Notes: generated from the sequence alone by a model not told the origin. 64,000 bases of DNA from Clostridia bacterium (GCA_017625435.1 JAGAKX010000005.1:1-64000); one strand, 5' to 3'. Positions 8,564-16,706 are shown, counted from the stretch's first letter. Program-made: numbers and translations.

Positions 8564-8600
8564 GTATCTGATGATTGCTTAGAATATTGTTATCAGATAC
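8564..8600. repeat. Perfect 9-bp inverted repeat
   Basis: GTATCTGAT (8564-8572) is complementary to ATCAGATAC (8592-8600) across a 19-nt spacer. It lacks a T-tract and sits between upp and its terminator, so its role is unclear: an RNA hairpin in the upp 3' UTR or a protein site. Confidence 0.4.
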
Positions 8601-8625
8601 CGCTAATTTCTGAATATAAAGAAGC

Positions 8626-8660
8626 AACCAAGAGAGAATGGAATCTTTCTTGGTTTTTTT
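8626..8660 (+). terminator. Intrinsic terminator after the tsaE-upp operon
   Basis: A 12-bp stem (8626-8637 with 8644-8655, one G-U pair) with a 6-nt loop is followed by a run of T ending near 8660. Confidence 0.9.
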
Positions 8661-8682
8661 ATTGAAAAAAACTATTAAGCAG

Positions 8683-8710
8683 TGAGACTTTTTTCATACT
8701 CATACGACTA
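8683..8710 (+). promoter_or_regulatory. ECF-type promoter candidate upstream of the sigma-factor module
   Basis: TGAGAC (8683-8688) followed by T-rich sequence, then 16 nt in all before CGACTA (8705-8710). This resembles the TGAAAC-16-CGTC/CGTA pattern of ECF sigma promoters and suggests autoregulation of the downstream sigma gene. No convincing sigma-A pair was seen in the same 97-nt interval. Confidence 0.5.
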
Positions 8711-8757
8711 ATAAGTGAAAGGGATAAAGAATACCCCTTTAGGAAAGGAGGAAGTCA

Positions 8758-9318
8758 ATGGATAACGGTGCAAGTAGCTACCGCCGTTTCCTTGATGGTG
8801 ATGATAACGGAATAACTGAAATCGTTGAAAATTACAAGGATGGTCTTATTCTTTATTTGAACGGTTATGTCAACAATATATTCATTGCCGAGGAATTGAC
8901 GGAGGATGCATTTTTTCGACTTGTTATTAAAAAGCCGAAATATTCAGGGAAAAGTACATTTAAATCATGGTTATACGCTATAGGTAGAAATGTAGCAGTT
9001 GACTATATCCGCCATAATTCAAAAATGCTTAGTGTTCCTATTGATGATGTTGTAAACTATCTAACAGAGGAGCAAAGCCTTGAACAGTCATATATTAAGG
9101 AAGAAAATATGCTCATTGTCAATAAGGCACTTAATGAACTTATACCGGAATACAGAGATGTTCTTTGGCTCACGTATTTTGAGGAGTTTTCAAATAAAGA
9201 AACCGCCATTATTTTGAAAAAGACAGAACGCCAAATTAAAAATCTATTATACAGAGCAAGAAAAGCTTTAAGATCAAAACTTGAGAAGGAGGGTTTTGAA
9301 TATGATGAAAAATTCTGA
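8758..9318 (+). CDS. ECF-type RNA polymerase sigma factor
   Basis: Sigma-70 family group 4 factor of 186 residues, expected to direct RNA polymerase to a small stress or envelope regulon. Region 2 spans about 15-85 (FIAEELTEDAFFRLVIKKPKY, then FKSWLYAIGRNVAVDYIRH, the DNA-melting segment) and region 4 about 115-175 (YRDVLWLTYFEEFSNKETAIIL followed by the recognition helix RQIKNLLYRARKAL). The start is clear from AGGAAAGGAGG. The coding sequence uses TTA and ATA more than its neighbours. The stop overlaps the next gene by 17 nt, the usual sigma/anti-sigma arrangement. Its target genes probably include the two downstream genes. Confidence 0.92.
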   Translation: MDNGASSYRRFLDGDDNGITEIVENYKDGLILYLNGYVNNIFIAEELTEDAFFRLVIKKPKYSGKSTFKSWLYAIGRNVAVDYIRHNSKMLSVPIDDVVNYLTEEQSLEQSYIKEENMLIVNKALNELIPEYRDVLWLTYFEEFSNKETAIILKKTERQIKNLLYRARKALRSKLEKEGFEYDEKF

Positions 9319-10408
9319 TGAAATGGTTAAAAGCTTATTTGAACGTCGTGAACAATATATCACAGAGCAAAACAAAAAAAGAAAAAAAGTAATGAGAATT
9401 ACTACCTCTCTTGCGGCTTGTTTCATTGTAATAGTAATAGTAGCAGTTGCAGCAGTGCCTACACTATTGAATGATACCAATACTACATTACCTATTGGCA
9501 ATGGGGAAACAACCGTTAACAGTGAAACAACGAAACCTTTTACTGACAATACTAACACTACTTCCCCCATTAAAAATGAAGATACTCAGTCTGTAGAAAA
9601 AGACCATCCGATAACGGATAGCGGAATAATAAAGATTTCATTATTTAATTCTTCAGCGAAAGACCCTGATACAGATTATTTTGGTGAAGATGAATTACAC
9701 CACATTGATGTAATACTGAAAGGGAATCGTTTGTATGAGCAAATTCCGGAAAGTGAATATGCTTCTTGCGGAATCGGAAAAGGTTTGCGAAAATCAGATT
9801 TTGGAGAACTCGTTGGAACAATAATAGAGGTTGGAAACTCTTCTGAAGCCGATATTTCCGTTCCGTGTTCGCAGGAACCCACTCTTGCAGGGTGTGAAGT
9901 GTTTTTCTATAAACCTGTAAACTGTGAAGCAATAATCATTGTTCGCGGGAATGAACATTGCAGTCTGTTCCGCTTTAAGTATTTCACGGAAGAAGGAATC
10001 GGCTATTCAGATGAATACAAAATATTTAATGTGTTAACGGCAGATGACATTTTGAGAATTGATTATCGAATAGAAATACCCAATGGTGCAATTATTGTTA
10101 CACAAAAGGAAGGTAGCATTACAAATTCTTCTGAACTTAAATCGTTTTTTGGTATTACAATGGGGTTAAAACCCTATGCTAATGCAAGTGCTTTGTCAGG
10201 TGACCCTAAGTGGATGATTGAAGCGAGAGAAGAATACAAAAAGCTCAGTAAAGATGAACAGATGTATGTTGAAGCATCTGTTGTTCTGAAAAACGGTCTT
10301 TCGATGCCTTTTTCTTACCAGCCGAACCTTGGAACAGGTTATGTTCCCGGACACTTATTCTTATCAGAAGAAAATAATACTGTTATGAGGCAGATGTTTC
10401 AGGAGTAA
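9302..10408 (+). CDS. Membrane-anchored putative anti-sigma/sensor protein
   Basis: No family recognised with certainty. The 368-residue protein has a short charged cytoplasmic N-terminus (1-30), one transmembrane helix at about 33-55 (AACFIVIVIVAVAAV), a Thr/Asn-rich extracytoplasmic stalk (about 56-100) and a globular outer domain. This is the topology of ECF anti-sigma factors of the RsiV/RsgI kind, in the expected position immediately after and overlapping the sigma gene. No ZAS zinc motif (H-x3-C-x2-C) is visible. The ATG at 9302 follows GAAGGAGGG; the next codon is also ATG. Anti-sigma activity is inferred from context and topology only. Confidence 0.6.
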   Translation: MMKNSDEMVKSLFERREQYITEQNKKRKKVMRITTSLAACFIVIVIVAVAAVPTLLNDTNTTLPIGNGETTVNSETTKPFTDNTNTTSPIKNEDTQSVEKDHPITDSGIIKISLFNSSAKDPDTDYFGEDELHHIDVILKGNRLYEQIPESEYASCGIGKGLRKSDFGELVGTIIEVGNSSEADISVPCSQEPTLAGCEVFFYKPVNCEAIIIVRGNEHCSLFRFKYFTEEGIGYSDEYKIFNVLTADDILRIDYRIEIPNGAIIVTQKEGSITNSSELKSFFGITMGLKPYANASALSGDPKWMIEAREEYKKLSKDEQMYVEASVVLKNGLSMPFSYQPNLGTGYVPGHLFLSEENNTVMRQMFQE

Positions 10409-10420
10409 ATTCCGATATTT

Positions 10421-11380
10421 ATGAAGTTTAAAATCGAAGTAATATGTTTTATGTGTTGTAATTTATTATTACTATTGTTTGTAGGTTGCGGAAAGGATTA
10501 CAATGAATCTTCTGTTGAAGTGCAGACTACAGAAAACGCTGAAATGCTTGAAATTGACCAAACAGCGCCTGAAGCAACAACTACCTCTGCGGTTGCACAA
10601 AACTCTATTACCGCTACGAATATAGGATTATATAATGCACAAACAATGGAATGTCTTTATTCTCAGGCATCTGCTAATCGTATTTATCCTGCAAGTCTCA
10701 CAAAAATATTGACGGCTTGTACTGCACTTAAGTATGTTTCACCGGACACGGTTTTTACAGTTGGAACAGAACAAAGTCTTGTTTCGAAAGGTTCAAGTCT
10801 TTGTCTGATTCAACCGGGGCATAGGTTAAAGCTTTGTGATTTACTGACGGGTATGCTTATGTGTTCGGGAAATGATGCTGCTTATACAGTTGCCGTAAAT
10901 GTTGCAAGAGCAGTTTCAGGTAATGCAAATATGAGTAATTCTGAAGCAATTACATATTTTTCTGAATTGATGAATGGCTATGCTCACAGTATTGGTGCAG
11001 TAAACAGCAACTTTACAAATCCTGACGGTTGGGATGATGAAAATCAGTATTCAACAGTCTATGATTTAGCAATTATTTCAGCACATGCAATTAGGATAAA
11101 TGAAATAAGAAGTATTGTATCAAGTCGAAGCAAATATGTTGTTTTTGAATCGGGTGAGAACATAACTTGGAAAAACACTAACGCATTATTACAGCCTGAA
11201 AGCAAATATTATTTACCGCAAGCTATAGGGTTAAAGACAGGAACCACTACCAATGCAGGTAGCTGTCTGATTGCAGTTATAAGTATTGATTCTGTAGAAT
11301 ATATTGCAATTGTTATAGGTTGCGAAAGTGATAGTGCACGCTACAAGTCAGCCCACGCACTTATAAATATGATTGAGTAA
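10421..11380 (+). CDS. Lipoprotein D-alanyl-D-alanine carboxypeptidase (S11 family)
   Basis: Putative low-molecular-weight penicillin-binding protein that trims the terminal D-Ala from peptidoglycan stem peptides outside the membrane. A signal sequence ends in the lipobox LFVGC (lipidated Cys23), followed by a Thr-rich linker to about residue 65. The S11 active-site motifs are all present: SLTK near 92, SGN near 148 and KTG near 272. At 319 residues it lacks the C-terminal beta domain common in PBP5-type enzymes. The N-terminus uses TTA/CTA/TTG leucine codons in a row, unlike neighbouring genes that favour CTT. It is third in the ECF module, so induction by envelope stress is likely but inferred. 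The nearest AGGAG is about 17 nt from the ATG, an unusually long gap. Confidence 0.85.
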   Translation: MKFKIEVICFMCCNLLLLLFVGCGKDYNESSVEVQTTENAEMLEIDQTAPEATTTSAVAQNSITATNIGLYNAQTMECLYSQASANRIYPASLTKILTACTALKYVSPDTVFTVGTEQSLVSKGSSLCLIQPGHRLKLCDLLTGMLMCSGNDAAYTVAVNVARAVSGNANMSNSEAITYFSELMNGYAHSIGAVNSNFTNPDGWDDENQYSTVYDLAIISAHAIRINEIRSIVSSRSKYVVFESGENITWKNTNALLQPESKYYLPQAIGLKTGTTTNAGSCLIAVISIDSVEYIAIVIGCESDSARYKSAHALINMIE

Positions 11381-11410
11381 TACATAAATTGCATCGTTAT
11401 AATGAGAGTT

Positions 11411-11443
11411 CCCGTTGCAGCAGTATATATCTGCCACAACGGG
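11411..11443. terminator. Convergent terminator hairpin
   Basis: CCCGTTG (11411-11417) pairs with CAACGGG (11437-11443), with an inner GCAG/CTGC extension. The T-richness that follows is weak on either strand. It lies between the ends of the carboxypeptidase gene and mtaB. Confidence 0.5.
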
Positions 11444-11448
11444 ATGCT

Positions 11449-12735
11449 TTATTCTAATATACCGTGACACGTGTCGTTTTCACAGGAAAGAATTCTTACT
11501 TTTCTTATCTGTCCGCAGAGATTTTCTGATGAGGTGACCGTAACGGGGGTGTAGTTTTCCGTGTAGCCCTGCTGAATATCTCCCTTTGGTGTTTCAAAAA
11601 GAACATTTACGGTTCTGCCGATTGCTTCTTTTAAAAAGCTGTCTCTGATTCTGTCACATTCCTTCTGCAGAACGGAGCATCTTTCAGTCTTTACGGCATT
11701 AGGAATTTTATCGGTAAACTTGTATGCTACCGTGCCTTCTCTTGGTGAAAACGGGAAAACGTGCACCTTCATAAAACCGCATTTTTTTGCAAATTCAAGG
11801 GTCTCGTTGAAGTATTCCTCGGTTTCACCGGGAAATCCCACAATAATATCGGTTGTGAGAGAAATATCTGAAAAGGCAGCTTTCAGCTTATTGCAGAGCT
11901 CAAGATACTCCTCAGCAGTATAGTGACGGTTCATTCTTTTAAGAACTGTATTGCTTCCGCTCTGGAGTGACAGATGAAACTGCGGGCAGAATTTATTCAT
12001 TTTCGAAAGTCTGTTAATAACCGCATCGGTAATATGATCGGGTTCAAGTGAGCCTAAGCGGAAACGCTCAATACCATCGGTTTCCTGGGCAATCTGCAGC
12101 GCATCACAGATATTTCCGTTTGTATCAAGTCCGTAGGCAGAAAGGTTTATTCCTACGAAAATAATTTCCTTGTAGCCTGCAAGAGCCAGTCGCTCAATCT
12201 CTTTTTTTATAGCTTCAAGGGGACGCGAGCGAGAAAAGCCTCTTGCTTTGGGGATAATACAATAAGAGCAGTATCTGTTACAGCCGTCCTGAATTTTTAT
12301 GAATGCTCTTGTATGACCGTCAAAGGTGTTGATTTCAATACCTTTATATTTATCCTCTCGTTTATGCACTACCGTTTTAATTGTTTGTTTTTTGCTGTTA
12401 TTGAATTCATTAATTGCTTCAATTATTCTGTGATTGGAATTATTTCCGAGAATAACATCTGCTTCCGTAAGCTCTTTTGCCTCTTTTTCAAATGCCTGAG
12501 GAAAACAGCCTGTAAGAACTATAGTTGCTTCGTTGTTTTCATTTTTGAAGCGACGTACTGCCTGTCTGGTTTTTCGGCTGCTCTCAGCTGTTACCGTACA
12601 GGAGTTGATTACATATATATCAGCCTTTTCCTTGTGGCTGATGATTTCATAGCCTTCATTCTTGAAAAGGGAAATCATTTCCTGTGTTTCATATTGATTA
12701 ACTTTGCATCCGAGTGTATAAAATGCCGCCTTCAT
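11449..12735 (-). CDS. mtaB: tRNA t6A37 methylthiotransferase MtaB
   Basis: Radical SAM enzyme that converts t6A37 to ms2t6A in tRNA using two 4Fe-4S clusters. The 428-residue product starts KAAFYTLGCKVNQYET, typical of MtaB. The three N-terminal cluster cysteines lie in LGCKVN, INSCTVT and LTGCFPQ, and the radical SAM CxxxCxxC is CNRYCSYC near residue 146. A TRAM-like RNA-binding region ends the protein. GAGGTA precedes the ATG at 12735; a longer frame to 12792 runs into the promoter. It fits with TsaB/TsaE made nearby, which supply its t6A substrate. MtaB is favoured over MiaB by the TLGCKVNQYE wording. Confidence 0.93.
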   Translation of the reverse strand: MKAAFYTLGCKVNQYETQEMISLFKNEGYEIISHKEKADIYVINSCTVTAESSRKTRQAVRRFKNENNEATIVLTGCFPQAFEKEAKELTEADVILGNNSNHRIIEAINEFNNSKKQTIKTVVHKREDKYKGIEINTFDGHTRAFIKIQDGCNRYCSYCIIPKARGFSRSRPLEAIKKEIERLALAGYKEIIFVGINLSAYGLDTNGNICDALQIAQETDGIERFRLGSLEPDHITDAVINRLSKMNKFCPQFHLSLQSGSNTVLKRMNRHYTAEEYLELCNKLKAAFSDISLTTDIIVGFPGETEEYFNETLEFAKKCGFMKVHVFPFSPREGTVAYKFTDKIPNAVKTERCSVLQKECDRIRDSFLKEAIGRTVNVLFETPKGDIQQGYTENYTPVTVTSSENLCGQIRKVRILSCENDTCHGILE

Positions 12736-12763
12736 ACCGTACCTCTTATAAATAATTAAATAC

Positions 12764-12792
12764 ATTATATACGTTTTGCGGTCTTTTAGCAA
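12764..12792 (-). promoter_or_regulatory. Sigma-A promoter of mtaB
   Basis: On the minus strand TTGCTA (12787-12792), 17 nt, TATAAT (12764-12769), about 29 nt upstream of the chosen start. Confidence 0.7.
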
Positions 12793-12849
12793 TATGTTTG
12801 CATTAAAATATCTCGTCCCTCATATTTTTGTAACAAGGAGGAATGAAGA

Positions 12850-14019
12850 ATGGTAAAAAGATTAATTGCGGCAGTTACGGTGCTATGTTTGATTTTTTCT
12901 TTTGGTGTGATATCTTATGCTGAGGATGTGCTGACGGTCAACGGAAATGTTTCCCTCGGAATTAATGCAAGGGCTTATGCTCTTATGGATGTAAATACAG
13001 GCACACTTATTACAGGGAAGAATGAAAACGAACAGCTTTATCCTGCTTCTGTAACAAAAATTATGTCTCTGCTTCTTGTAATGGAGGCAATTGAAGACGG
13101 TAAAATGACATTGGATATGGAAATTACCTGCAGTGCATCTGCTGCTGAAAAAGGCGGGTCACAGATATGGCTTGAGGCAGGTGAAGTGATGACAGTAAAT
13201 GACCTTTTGAAGGCTACCGTAGTTTACAGCGCAAATGATGCCTGCTGCCTGTTGGGTGAGGTTGTTGCAGGGAGTGAACAGGCATTTTGTGATTTAATGA
13301 ATAAAAAGGCGGAAGAGCTCGGAATGACAAATACTCATTTTGATAACTGTACGGGGCTTGATGATGACACAACAACCCACAAAACCACGGCACGTGATAT
13401 TGCCGTAATGTCAAGGGCTTTGCTCAGATATCCGCTTATCAGGGAATATACGGGAATATGGATGGATACTCTGAGAAACGGTCAGACACAGCTTGTAAAT
13501 ACGAATAAAATTATAAGAACCTATCCCGGGGCAACCGGACTTAAAACGGGAACTACAAGCAAGGCAGGATGCTGTGTCAGCGCTTCTGCCGAGCGAGACG
13601 GTCTTGAACTGATTGCTGTGGTTCTCGGTGCGGATAACAGCAAAGAGCGCTTCAGCGGTGCAAAAGAACTTCTTGATTACGGCTTCAGCAATTATGAGAT
13701 TTATATTCCAGATTCATCGGGGCTTTATCCTGAATTTGCGGATGTGGCTCACGGAATTGTTCAGAAAGTAAAACTTGAGCACATAGAATGCGGAGATTTT
13801 CTTGTTAACAAGGGAATCAAAAACAGCATAAAAACAGAAGTAACGCTTAATAATGAACTTGAAGCTCCGGTTGAAAAGGGAAGTGTCGTAGGAGAAATAA
13901 CTTATAAGTATAATAACGAAATTCTCGGAACAAGTGAAATAATTACAGCCGAGGAGGCAAAAAGAATGACATTCAGCAATGCAATTATTACTATTTTGAA
14001 ATCAGTCAAAAAATATTAA
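12850..14019 (+). CDS. dacF: D-alanyl-D-alanine carboxypeptidase (PBP5/DacF family)
   Basis: Secreted or membrane-associated S11 serine peptidase that removes terminal D-Ala from peptidoglycan. A signal peptide covers about residues 1-24 (cleavage after SYA or SYAE). Catalytic motifs are SVTK at 67-70, SAN near 126 and KTG near 231. A C-terminal beta domain (about 285-370) is present, followed by a short amphipathic end (FSNAIITILKSVKKY) like the PBP5 membrane anchor. Length (389) is typical. AAGGAGGAATG lies just before the ATG. It is a second, domain-richer paralogue of the lipoprotein carboxypeptidase 1.5 kb upstream. DacF versus DacA/DacB cannot be settled from sequence alone. Confidence 0.92.
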   Translation: MVKRLIAAVTVLCLIFSFGVISYAEDVLTVNGNVSLGINARAYALMDVNTGTLITGKNENEQLYPASVTKIMSLLLVMEAIEDGKMTLDMEITCSASAAEKGGSQIWLEAGEVMTVNDLLKATVVYSANDACCLLGEVVAGSEQAFCDLMNKKAEELGMTNTHFDNCTGLDDDTTTHKTTARDIAVMSRALLRYPLIREYTGIWMDTLRNGQTQLVNTNKIIRTYPGATGLKTGTTSKAGCCVSASAERDGLELIAVVLGADNSKERFSGAKELLDYGFSNYEIYIPDSSGLYPEFADVAHGIVQKVKLEHIECGDFLVNKGIKNSIKTEVTLNNELEAPVEKGSVVGEITYKYNNEILGTSEIITAEEAKRMTFSNAIITILKSVKKY

Positions 14020-14036
14020 TTTTTTTCAACTTTCTA

Positions 14037-14065
14037 TTGAAAAACGGAAAGGTTTATAGTAAAAT
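14037..14065 (+). promoter_or_regulatory. Sigma-A promoter of pgi
   Basis: TTGAAA (14037-14042), 17 nt, TAAAAT (14060-14065). The ribosome binding site GGAGG lies downstream, before the pgi ATG. Confidence 0.75.
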
Positions 14066-14103
14066 AATATAAAAATTATGCAAAGTCGGAGGAAAAATCA
14101 TAG

Positions 14104-15447
14104 ATGTCTTTAAAACTTAACAGCAAATATCTCGGTTCATTCGTAAGTGAGGAAGCTTTACTTGCAATTGAGCCTGAAGTTAAGAAGGCACATTCTTTGC
14201 TTAATGAAAATAATGCGAATGCAGCCGGAAACGATTTTCACGGCTGGATATCATTACCTTTAGACTATGACAGGGATGAATTCGCAAGAATCAAACAAAG
14301 CGCAAAGAAGATAATGTCCGATTCCGAAGTTCTTGTTGTTATCGGTATCGGCGGCTCCTATCTCGGAGCAAGGGCAGCCATTGAATTTGTAAAATCAAAA
14401 AATTATAATTTAACAACAAAAAATGCACCAAAGATTTTTTTTGTGGGCAACAGCATTTCGCCTACAGAGATTTCTGAAATTTATTCAATTTGTGAAAATT
14501 GCGATTTTTCTGTGAATGTTATTTCAAAGTCCGGTACAACAACCGAGCCTGCAATTGCATTCAGAGTTTTTAAGGGACTTCTTGAAAAGAAGTATGCAGC
14601 TGAAGAAGCAGCATCAAGAATTTACGTTACGACAGATAAAGCAAAGGGCACACTTAAATCCCTTGCAGACAGAATGGGCTATGAAGAATTTGTAGTACCC
14701 GATGATGTAGGCGGAAGATATTCAGTTCTTACCGCTGTCGGACTTCTTCCCATCGCCTGTGCAGGTATTGATATAGATAAGCTTATGTCGGGTGCCGCAA
14801 ATGCAGTAGAAAAGTACAACATCCCCGATATTTCCGTGAACGATTGCTACAAGTATGCTGCAATAAGAAATATTCTTTACAGAGCCGGTAAAAAGGTTGA
14901 AATGTTTGTTTCTTACGAGCCCGACTTTACACTTATGAACGAATGGTTCAAGCAGCTTTACGGCGAAAGCGAAGGAAAGGAAAATAAAGGTATTTTCCCG
15001 TCTTCGGCAATTTATTCAACCGATCTTCATTCTCTCGGACAGTATGTTCAGGAAGGTGAAAGACATCTGTTTGAAACCGTATTTATGTTCAATGAACCCA
15101 AAACAGAGCTTATAATTGAAGCTGATGAGGAGAATGTTGACGGACTTAATTTCCTCGCAGGAAAGGGTATGTCTTACATTAACCGTAAAGCTTTTGAGGG
15201 TACCGTACTCGCTCATACTGACGGCGGTGTACCCAATATTATCATTGAGGCGGACAGAATGGACGAGGAAAACCTCGGAGAAATGATTTATTTCTTTGAA
15301 AAGGCCTGTGCAGTATCAGGTTATATCCTCGGCGTAAATCCCTTTAATCAGCCCGGTGTTGAGAGTTATAAGAAAAATATGTTTGCTCTTCTCGGAAAGC
15401 CCGGATATGAAGAGCTTGCAGATGCTCTTAAAGCAAGACTTGACTAA
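14104..15447 (+). CDS. pgi: Glucose-6-phosphate isomerase
   Basis: Interconverts glucose 6-phosphate and fructose 6-phosphate in glycolysis and gluconeogenesis. The 447-residue protein is the length of the short Firmicutes Pgi. SIS-domain signatures include [17 protein letters not shown] near residue 80, [19 protein letters not shown] near 140 and the substrate-loop region [16 protein letters not shown] near 312. The C-terminal [16 protein letters not shown] contains the catalytic Lys. CGGAGGAAAAATCATAG precedes the ATG. It has its own promoter and is followed within 40 nt by a small P-loop gene. Confidence 0.97.
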   Translation: MSLKLNSKYLGSFVSEEALLAIEPEVKKAHSLLNENNANAAGNDFHGWISLPLDYDRDEFARIKQSAKKIMSDSEVLVVIGIGGSYLGARAAIEFVKSKNYNLTTKNAPKIFFVGNSISPTEISEIYSICENCDFSVNVISKSGTTTEPAIAFRVFKGLLEKKYAAEEAASRIYVTTDKAKGTLKSLADRMGYEEFVVPDDVGGRYSVLTAVGLLPIACAGIDIDKLMSGAANAVEKYNIPDISVNDCYKYAAIRNILYRAGKKVEMFVSYEPDFTLMNEWFKQLYGESEGKENKGIFPSSAIYSTDLHSLGQYVQEGERHLFETVFMFNEPKTELIIEADEENVDGLNFLAGKGMSYINRKAFEGTVLAHTDGGVPNIIIEADRMDEENLGEMIYFFEKACAVSGYILGVNPFNQPGVESYKKNMFALLGKPGYEELADALKARLD

Positions 15448-15482
15448 AAATTAGGTAATAAATCTGAAAGGAATTGATTATT

Positions 15483-15899
15483 ATGATTAAGCTTTTAATC
15501 GGCGAAAAAGGAACAGGAAAGACCAAGAAACTCATCAACTGCGTTAATGCTGCACTCGATGCATCAAACGGCCACGTTGTATGCGTAGAAAAGGATGACC
15601 TTCTCAGATATCAGATAAGCTACAAGGTAAGACTTCTTGCAGCAAGCAACTACACCATCGAAGGTTACGATGCTTTTTACGGTTTTCTCAGCGGACTTTG
15701 CGCAGGCGATCATGATATTACTGATATACTCATTGATGCAACTCTTAAAATCGGCGGCAGAAATTATGAAGAGCTTGCTGATTTCCTTATGAAGGTTGCA
15801 AGCCTTTCCAAGCTTACAGGCACAAACTTCACATTCACAATTTCAACTGAAAAGGAAAATCTTCCTGCAAGAATTTTTGAAGTTTGCGAAGCTGAATAA
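15483..15899 (+). CDS. Small P-loop protein of unknown function
   Basis: Not assigned to a characterised family. The 138-residue protein has a Walker A-like motif GEKGTGKTKK at about residues 6-15 and an acidic segment ITDILIDATLKIGG near 80 that could supply the second metal-binding region, but no clear Walker B DE pair. Length and order suggest a degenerate or minimal NTPase that binds a nucleotide without being a motor. ATG 15483 was chosen over a TTG at 15474 because AAAGGA sits about 10 nt upstream. Its codon use matches the pgi neighbourhood, so it is probably native. It may be cotranscribed with pgi, since no terminator separates them. Confidence 0.75.
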   Translation: MIKLLIGEKGTGKTKKLINCVNAALDASNGHVVCVEKDDLLRYQISYKVRLLAASNYTIEGYDAFYGFLSGLCAGDHDITDILIDATLKIGGRNYEELADFLMKVASLSKLTGTNFTFTISTEKENLPARIFEVCEAE

Positions 15900-15928
15900 A
15901 AAATTCTTTAAAAATATATCAAAATTTA

Positions 15929-15960
15929 GCAGATTTCCTGTTGACAAACAGGGAATCTGC
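15929..15960. promoter_or_regulatory. Inverted repeat spanning the -35 box of yceD-rpmF
   Basis: GCAGATTTCCTG (15929-15940) is complementary, with one G-T pair, to CAGGGAATCTGC (15949-15960). The 8-nt centre contains the TTGACA box. It could be an operator, or the terminator of the upstream gene, although no T-tract follows. Confidence 0.5.
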
Positions 15961-15969
15961 CTATATAAT
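15941..15969 (+). promoter_or_regulatory. Consensus sigma-A promoter of yceD-rpmF
   Basis: TTGACA (15941-15946), 17 nt, TATAAT (15964-15969). This full consensus promoter fits a highly expressed ribosomal-protein transcript. Confidence 0.88.
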
Positions 15970-16021
15970 ACTTGATGTTGTGTTTTAGGGTAACTATGCT
16001 TAAAAATAGGAGGACGAAAAA

Positions 16022-16498
16022 TTGTATCTTGAGCTTGATGCTGTTTTTAATAATGACGGTGAAAGTTTACAGATAGATTATGAGTTTTCTCTTGAGGATG
16101 AAAGTGTTGTTACTCCCGTAAAGGTTAACGGTTCCGTTTTTAACAGAACGGGTATCGTGAATTTGCAGGCGGATGCCAGATTCGATTATTCCACTTCATG
16201 TGCCAAGTGCAACAAACCTTTACTCAGACATGCTAAGGTTCCGGTACATCACACTTTGCTGACTCATGCCGAAAGTGAGGATAATGACGAGTTTATTGTT
16301 CTTGACGGTGTGAGACTTGAGCTTGATGAACTTGTAAGCGAGGATATTTATCTCGCTTTGCCGTCAAGATTTTTATGCAAAGATGATTGTAAGGGACTGT
16401 GTGCTTTCTGCGGACAGGACCTTAACGAAGGTCTGTGCTCGTGCAGTGCACCTACGGATTCCAGATGGGATTCGTTAAAAGATTTGTTTAATGAATAA
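16022..16498 (+). CDS. yceD: DUF177/YceD family protein
   Basis: Conserved protein normally encoded directly upstream of rpmF and linked in other bacteria to 23S rRNA/ribosome synthesis. The 158-residue product has the family cysteine pair CAKC near residue 61 and the C-terminal cluster CKDDCKGLCAFCGQDL, then CSC, typical of the Gram-positive members and probably zinc-binding. The start is TTG at 16022, with AGGAGGA about 7 nt upstream and no suitable ATG. rpmF follows 25 nt later with its own GGAGG. Confidence 0.9.
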   Translation: MYLELDAVFNNDGESLQIDYEFSLEDESVVTPVKVNGSVFNRTGIVNLQADARFDYSTSCAKCNKPLLRHAKVPVHHTLLTHAESEDNDEFIVLDGVRLELDELVSEDIYLALPSRFLCKDDCKGLCAFCGQDLNEGLCSCSAPTDSRWDSLKDLFNE

Positions 16499-16523
16499 TT
16501 AAGCCTGTTAGGAGGAAATAAAA

Positions 16524-16706
16524 ATGGCAGTTCCTGCAAGAAGAGTATCAAAGGCAAGAAGAGATAAGAGACGTAATAATGTTTGGAAGATTTCTGCTCC
16601 CGCTATCGAAAAGTGCCCTCAGTGCGGAGAATATAAGAGATCTCACAGACTTTGTCCTGCTTGCGGCTATTACAATGGCCGTCAGGTAGTTGCTGTCGAA
16701 GACTGA
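16524..16706 (+). CDS. rpmF: 50S ribosomal protein L32
   Basis: Structural component of the large ribosomal subunit. The 60-residue protein begins MAVPARRVSKARRDKRR, the classic L32 start, and holds a zinc ribbon of two CxxC pairs (CPQC near 32 and CPAC near 45). AGGAGG lies before the ATG. It is cotranscribed with yceD from the promoter at 15941. Confidence 0.97.
   Translation: MAVPARRVSKARRDKRRNNVWKISAPAIEKCPQCGEYKRSHRLCPACGYYNGRQVVAVED

Noticed and set aside
8564..8600. Inverted repeat read as transposon ends or an attachment site
   Set aside because: No transposase, integrase, target duplication or second copy is present, so it is listed only as a repeat.
14043..14060. TATAGT as -10 of pgi
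   Set aside because: It would leave only 12 nt to TTGAAA; TAAAAT at 14060 gives 17 nt.
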